Assembly: GCA_003331365.1 (NCBI GenBank)
Contig: QOQC01000002.1
Coordinates: forward strand, 1 to 51,326
Direction: 5' to 3'
Source of the DNA: Flavobacteriales bacterium
GTDB taxonomy: Bacteria; Bacteroidota; Bacteroidia; Flavobacteriales_D; Crocinitomicaceae
DNA: 51,326 nt
Under the pieces are notes generated by a model. It did no database searches. It saw nothing but the letters and a program-made list of their open reading frames with translations, and was not told the origin of the DNA. Position 1 is the stretch's first letter. Every line of letters starts with the position of its first letter. Positions 47,352 through 51,326 of this stretch are shown piece by piece. The translations under genes were made by a program, and so were the position numbers.

Positions 47352-47520
47352 GAACGATGATTTTTCGCGGTTTTCGAAAAGAGATACGATGGATAAAAAG
47401 GACTACTATCTTAGCCAAGATGGTTACATTGTTTTTACCGAGAAATACCATTTGAAAAGAGGTTATTGTTGTAAAAGTAGTTGTAAACATTGTCCCTATA
47501 ATTTCAAAAGAAAGAAATAG
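47350..47520 (+). CDS. DUF5522-like small Cys-rich protein
   Basis: 'DKKDYYLSQDGYIVFTEKYHLKRGYCCKSSCKHCPYNFKRKK' Cys cluster. The ATG at 47350 replaces the longer 47269 ORF start. Confidence 0.75.
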   Translation: MNDDFSRFSKRDTMDKKDYYLSQDGYIVFTEKYHLKRGYCCKSSCKHCPYNFKRKK

Positions 47521-47522
47521 CA

Positions 47523-48071
47523 TTAATCTGGTTTAATTCCGTTTTCAGGGACTTTACCAGAAAACTGAGACAAAATTTTTTTAATTTCTTGAACGTCATT
47601 TTCAATATCTCCTGTTGGTTCGAATAAACTATGAAAACCACCTATTTTTTTCGAATAATCAACATAGGCTATGTATATAGGTACTTTTGACTCAATCGCT
47701 ATATAGTAAAAGCCCTTTTTCCAATTGGGATTGTAGCTTCTTGTTCCTTCGGGCGTAAATACAAGAAATAATTCATCATTTTCTAAAAAAAGCTCCTTAG
47801 CCTTTTGAGTAATATTATTTTTCTGTTTTCTATCCACAGGAATTCCACCCATTTTTCGAAGTAAAAAACCAAAGGGGAAAAAAAAAGCTTCTTTCTTTAT
47901 TAAATACTTTGCCTTAATTCCATAGGATATGAAGGCCATCTTACCCAATACAAAATCCCAATTCGAGGTATGCGGCCCCATTACGATTACGCATTTTTTA
48001 ATCCCAATTGGTGAATGCTGATCTATTTTCCATCCAATTATTCTAAAAAAAAATCGCGCCAAGCTTTTCAT
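47523..48071 (-). CDS. 1-acyl-sn-glycerol-3-phosphate acyltransferase-like (PlsC family)
   Basis: 'MGPHTSNWDFVLGK' (HxxxxD variant) and 'FTPEGTRSYNPNWKKGFYYIA'. ATG at 48071 (MKSLARFF) preferred. Confidence 0.85.
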   Translation of the reverse strand: MKSLARFFFRIIGWKIDQHSPIGIKKCVIVMGPHTSNWDFVLGKMAFISYGIKAKYLIKKEAFFFPFGFLLRKMGGIPVDRKQKNNITQKAKELFLENDELFLVFTPEGTRSYNPNWKKGFYYIAIESKVPIYIAYVDYSKKIGGFHSLFEPTGDIENDVQEIKKILSQFSGKVPENGIKPD

Positions 48072-48112
48072 ACTCAAAAATAAATAAATCAAATTAGTTA
48101 TATCTTTATAAA

Positions 48113-49339
48113 ATGGGTAAAAATATTCGTGAGACCATTTTATTATTGGTGTTGTTTGTATTTACAATACTGATTTTAAAATTAACTAGTATTCACGATA
48201 AAACAGATACGAACCAAATACAAATCCCTAGTAGTTGTAATATTTTGGTCAGAATCGATGTTCAAAGCTTATCAAAAAAGATAGTATTAAGTGAGCTATA
48301 TAGCTATCGTGCCCCAGATCTGATTCGAAATTTGTTCGAAATGAACAATCTAGAACACGATGATGATGATGTTTACAATCAATTTGTTAATCAACTTGAC
48401 GACTTTAGTAGTCCATTAGAAGTTTTATCCTTACATATTAATGATCAAAATCTTTTGTTTCTCCGGGGAGAAAGCTCCTTTAAAAGCAAAACCCCGCTTC
48501 TATTTAGCTCAAAAAATAATTTTCTTTATCTACAGGTATACGGAGCCAATTTACCTCGTGAAGTTATCCTGAACGCAATTAATGATATTAAAACTTTTAA
48601 TCTTGAAAAAACTAACCTATCTGATATTGAAATATACGAGAATGCAAATAATCTCAAACTGAAAGCATATGTTAATACGTCCAGTGATAAAATTGATTTA
48701 CATTTAATACAACAGAAAAATGAATCCCATTCAATGATTGGCCTGGAGCCTAGTGGATTGCATTTTCAGGCCCCTGCTAGTTTTATTGAATATTTGATTG
48801 GTCCAAATAATATTCACCAAATATCTTTAAATTATTTTGGATTCAATTTTAATGATAATTCTAATTGGTACCCGAATACAGATATATTATTCACCTTTCG
48901 AGACTCAATAGAAAGAGAAAGCCTTGAGAAATCAGCCAAATTATTATATAACACAAGACAAGTGAAGATTCTCGAGGACGAAGGGAAAGAAAAATTAATG
49001 ATTGATGATATGGCGTATTCGATAAATGATATCCCTCCGAATAAGATATTTCTAAGCACGAATGAAAGAAAACCACGTTTAGCTACAGATTCTTCGAATT
49101 CATTGGTTTTGAGTGGGAATGCTTCTCAAATATTTCAAATTAATACGAATAGCTGGCAAGGTTTTTTGGCTAATGAAATCTTATCAGGAATTGGTTTAAT
49201 TAATGAAATAAAATCAATGTTCAGCAAATTTGAACCGATACGTACTATTCAATTAAAAAATGAATCCATTATTACCTTTGAAATCAATAAAAAGCATTCG
49301 ATTTATGCTTATATCTTTTCTATCTTAAGTAAAGTATAA
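48113..49339 (+). CDS. Hypothetical protein with N-terminal TM anchor
   Basis: Long ORF with N-terminal hydrophobic segment 'ETILLLVLFVFTILILKLTSI', followed by a strong terminator. Confidence 0.65.
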   Translation: MGKNIRETILLLVLFVFTILILKLTSIHDKTDTNQIQIPSSCNILVRIDVQSLSKKIVLSELYSYRAPDLIRNLFEMNNLEHDDDDVYNQFVNQLDDFSSPLEVLSLHINDQNLLFLRGESSFKSKTPLLFSSKNNFLYLQVYGANLPREVILNAINDIKTFNLEKTNLSDIEIYENANNLKLKAYVNTSSDKIDLHLIQQKNESHSMIGLEPSGLHFQAPASFIEYLIGPNNIHQISLNYFGFNFNDNSNWYPNTDILFTFRDSIERESLEKSAKLLYNTRQVKILEDEGKEKLMIDDMAYSINDIPPNKIFLSTNERKPRLATDSSNSLVLSGNASQIFQINTNSWQGFLANEILSGIGLINEIKSMFSKFEPIRTIQLKNESIITFEINKKHSIYAYIFSILSKV

Positions 49340-49341
49340 AA

Positions 49342-49366
49342 AAAGGGTCAGCGAAACTGACCCTTT
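49342..49366. terminator. Bidirectional intrinsic terminator between convergent genes
   Basis: 10-bp perfect stem AAAGGGTCAG-CGAAA-CTGACCCTTT with flanking A/T tracts, between the stops at 49339 (+) and 49389 (-). Confidence 0.9.
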
Positions 49367-49388
49367 AAATACAAACACAAAACATCAA

Positions 49389-50417
49389 TTAGGAGTTCTC
49401 AACTGCGGTCAATTCAGCGCTTTTAACTGTTTTAATAATTCGTGCGGCAATCTTGTAGGGATCCCCATTTGAAGCGGGGCGTCTATCCTCTAACCAGCCC
49501 TTCCAACCATTTTCAACGGTCATAATTGGAATTCGAATTGAAGCTCCACGATCAGAAACTCCATAACTGAAATCGTCTATTGATGCCGTTTCATGTAGAC
49601 CAGTTAGTCTTTGATTGTTAAACGCACCATATACGGAAATATGCTCTTGAGTTACCGGCCTAAAGGCTTCACATATTCTTTCATAAACTTCTTTAGAACC
49701 ACAGGTTCTTAAAGTTGAATTTGAAAAATTCGCATGCATACCTGAACCATTCCAATCACCCTTTATTGGTTTAGGATGATACTCTATATAGTATCCATAT
49801 TTTTCCGTTAATCTATCTAATAAATATCTTGCAATCCAAATTTCATCCCCAGCAATTTTAGCTCCCTTCGCAAAAAGCTGAAATTCCCATTGACCACTTG
49901 CAACCTCTTGATTTATACCTTCAAAATTTAAACCTGCCTTTATGCATAAATCTGCATGTTCTTCAACGAAATCTCTACCATGAGTGTTTCTTCCTCCAAC
50001 TGAACAATAGTAAAGCCCTTGCGGACCAGGAAAACCTCCTCTAGGGAAACCTAAAGGCAACTCTGTTGATCTATCCATTATAAAATACTCTTGTTCGAAG
50101 CCAAACCAAAAATCATTATCATCATCATCAATTGTAGCTCTTCCATTAGAAACATGATTTGTACCATCTGAGTTTAATACTTCAGTCATTACCAAATATC
50201 CATTTTCCCTTGCAGGGTCGGGATATATAGCTACTGGCTTTAATAGACAATCCGAAGAGTCACCCATTGCTTGTTTGGTTGAGCTTCCATCGAATGACCA
50301 CATAGGACAATCTTCCAACTTACCTGAAAAATCATTAACTACCTTTGTTTTACTTCTCATATTTTGGGTAGGTGTATAGCCATCTAACCAAATATATTCC
50401 AATTTACTTTTTGCCAT
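49389..50417 (-). CDS. glnA: Glutamine synthetase, GSII (eukaryotic-like) type
   Basis: 'LEYIWLDGYTPTQNMRSKTKVV', 'PMWSFDGSSTKQA', 'GINQEVASGQWEFQ', 'GDWNGSGMHANFS', 'DRGASIRIP'. About 342 aa. Confidence 0.93.
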   Translation of the reverse strand: MAKSKLEYIWLDGYTPTQNMRSKTKVVNDFSGKLEDCPMWSFDGSSTKQAMGDSSDCLLKPVAIYPDPARENGYLVMTEVLNSDGTNHVSNGRATIDDDDNDFWFGFEQEYFIMDRSTELPLGFPRGGFPGPQGLYYCSVGGRNTHGRDFVEEHADLCIKAGLNFEGINQEVASGQWEFQLFAKGAKIAGDEIWIARYLLDRLTEKYGYYIEYHPKPIKGDWNGSGMHANFSNSTLRTCGSKEVYERICEAFRPVTQEHISVYGAFNNQRLTGLHETASIDDFSYGVSDRGASIRIPIMTVENGWKGWLEDRRPASNGDPYKIAARIIKTVKSAELTAVENS

Positions 50418-50618
50418 TAGCTCTAAACATTTAACAATTAAAAATTAAAAACACGCTTAACTTCGGTAAAGGTATTATTTAACTTCATTTTTATTTTGTA
50501 AAATCGTAAATTAAGGACCCTTACACGCTATTGTAAACAAAGATACATTATATTGAAAATTGAAAGTTTCCATTAGCATTTTTTTTTATTAACAATTATT
50601 ACTTTTATTTCACTGCCA

Positions 50619-51230
50619 TTGACAAAAGAGGAAATCAAATATAAACTTGAACATTTCACATATGGAAATATGCTCTGGAATGAATTTGCTCCTTATCGAA
50701 ATAATGAAATACCAAAAGAAGTAGATGCCAAAAACGCGGCAGTCGCCCTTCATATAAAGGTTTTTAAATCAAAAATTCATATTATTCTTATTGAGCGATC
50801 CAAGTATCCAGGAATGCACAGTCAACAAATTGCCTTTCCTGGAGGCAAAAAAGACAATAATGATTTAAGCTTGCAACACACTGCGAGAAGAGAGAGCTTA
50901 GAAGAAATTGGCATTGAAATTTCCAAGGGGGTTTTAGTCGGGGAACTTAGTGAAGTATATATCCCTGTATCAAAATTTAAGGTAAAGCCTTTCGTCTTTT
51001 TTCATAAGGAATACCCTCCATTACAGAGAAATCACCGTGAGGTTAATTCTATTTTTCATTGTTCACTCGACGAAATTGACACCTTTACAAAAAAATCATT
51101 TAAAGACATAAAAATCAATAAAGAACTAACACTTAAAAAGATTCCTGGTATTCAATATAAAGAGCACTTTATATGGGGAGCAACAGCTTTAATATTACAT
51201 GAATTCAATACGGCAATGAAAACCGTTTAA
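50619..51230 (+). CDS. Nudix hydrolase, CoA pyrophosphatase-like
   Basis: 'MHSQQIAFPGGKKDNNDLSLQHTARRESLEEIGIE' combines the CoA-pyrophosphatase motif and Nudix box. TTG start. Confidence 0.88.
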   Translation: MTKEEIKYKLEHFTYGNMLWNEFAPYRNNEIPKEVDAKNAAVALHIKVFKSKIHIILIERSKYPGMHSQQIAFPGGKKDNNDLSLQHTARRESLEEIGIEISKGVLVGELSEVYIPVSKFKVKPFVFFHKEYPPLQRNHREVNSIFHCSLDEIDTFTKKSFKDIKINKELTLKKIPGIQYKEHFIWGATALILHEFNTAMKTV

Positions 51231-51235
51231 ATCAA

Positions 51236-51267
51236 AAAGAGGAACAAACCGTAACTTGTTCCTCTTT
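51236..51267 (+). terminator. Intrinsic terminator downstream of the Nudix gene
   Basis: 12-bp stem AAAGAGGAACAA / TTGTTCCTCTTT, 5 nt after the stop. Confidence 0.88.
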
Positions 51268-51326
51268 CTGCTAAACCATGCTAAAACTATAAAACTCAAA
51301 AATTACAACTATGAAATGTAATTTTC

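Noticed and set aside
51311-51326. ATG followed by an open frame (MKCNF) at the window end
   Set aside because: Only five codons are visible, so it cannot be called a gene.

Overview
This 51.3 kb AT-rich window looks like a chromosomal segment from a member of the Bacteroidota, probably Flavobacteriia-like. Evidence includes T9SS type A and type B C-terminal sorting domains, a PorP/SprF protein, DUF3822-rsmD-coaD, a prmA-tpiA-MauE/thioredoxin-DUF1599/folP block, GSII-type glutamine synthetase and TAnnTTTG-like -7 elements. I support about 42 protein-coding genes, mostly housekeeping (gyrA, clpC, clpS, dnaJ, grpE, pyrC-like, ABC-F, rsmD, coaD, plsY, prmA, tpiA, folP, glnA), and three intrinsic terminators. 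I saw no rRNA, tRNA, CRISPR array, prophage or transposase. The least ordinary content is: (i) a 1996-aa envelope protein (TPR + PD40-like + coiled coils + a 141-bp/47-aa tandem repeat + two SPOR-like modules) next to clpS; (ii) a 1538-aa secreted protein of unknown function coupled to prmA/plsY; (iii) a DnaJ that appears to lack all of zinc centre I; (iv) a dihydroorotase homologue with most metal ligands lost; (v) extreme packing of convergent and divergent gene junctions. I found no convincing complete new multi-gene system. The giant envelope protein and the 1538-aa protein are the best candidates for undescribed function. All family assignments come from reading motifs by eye, with no database searches.
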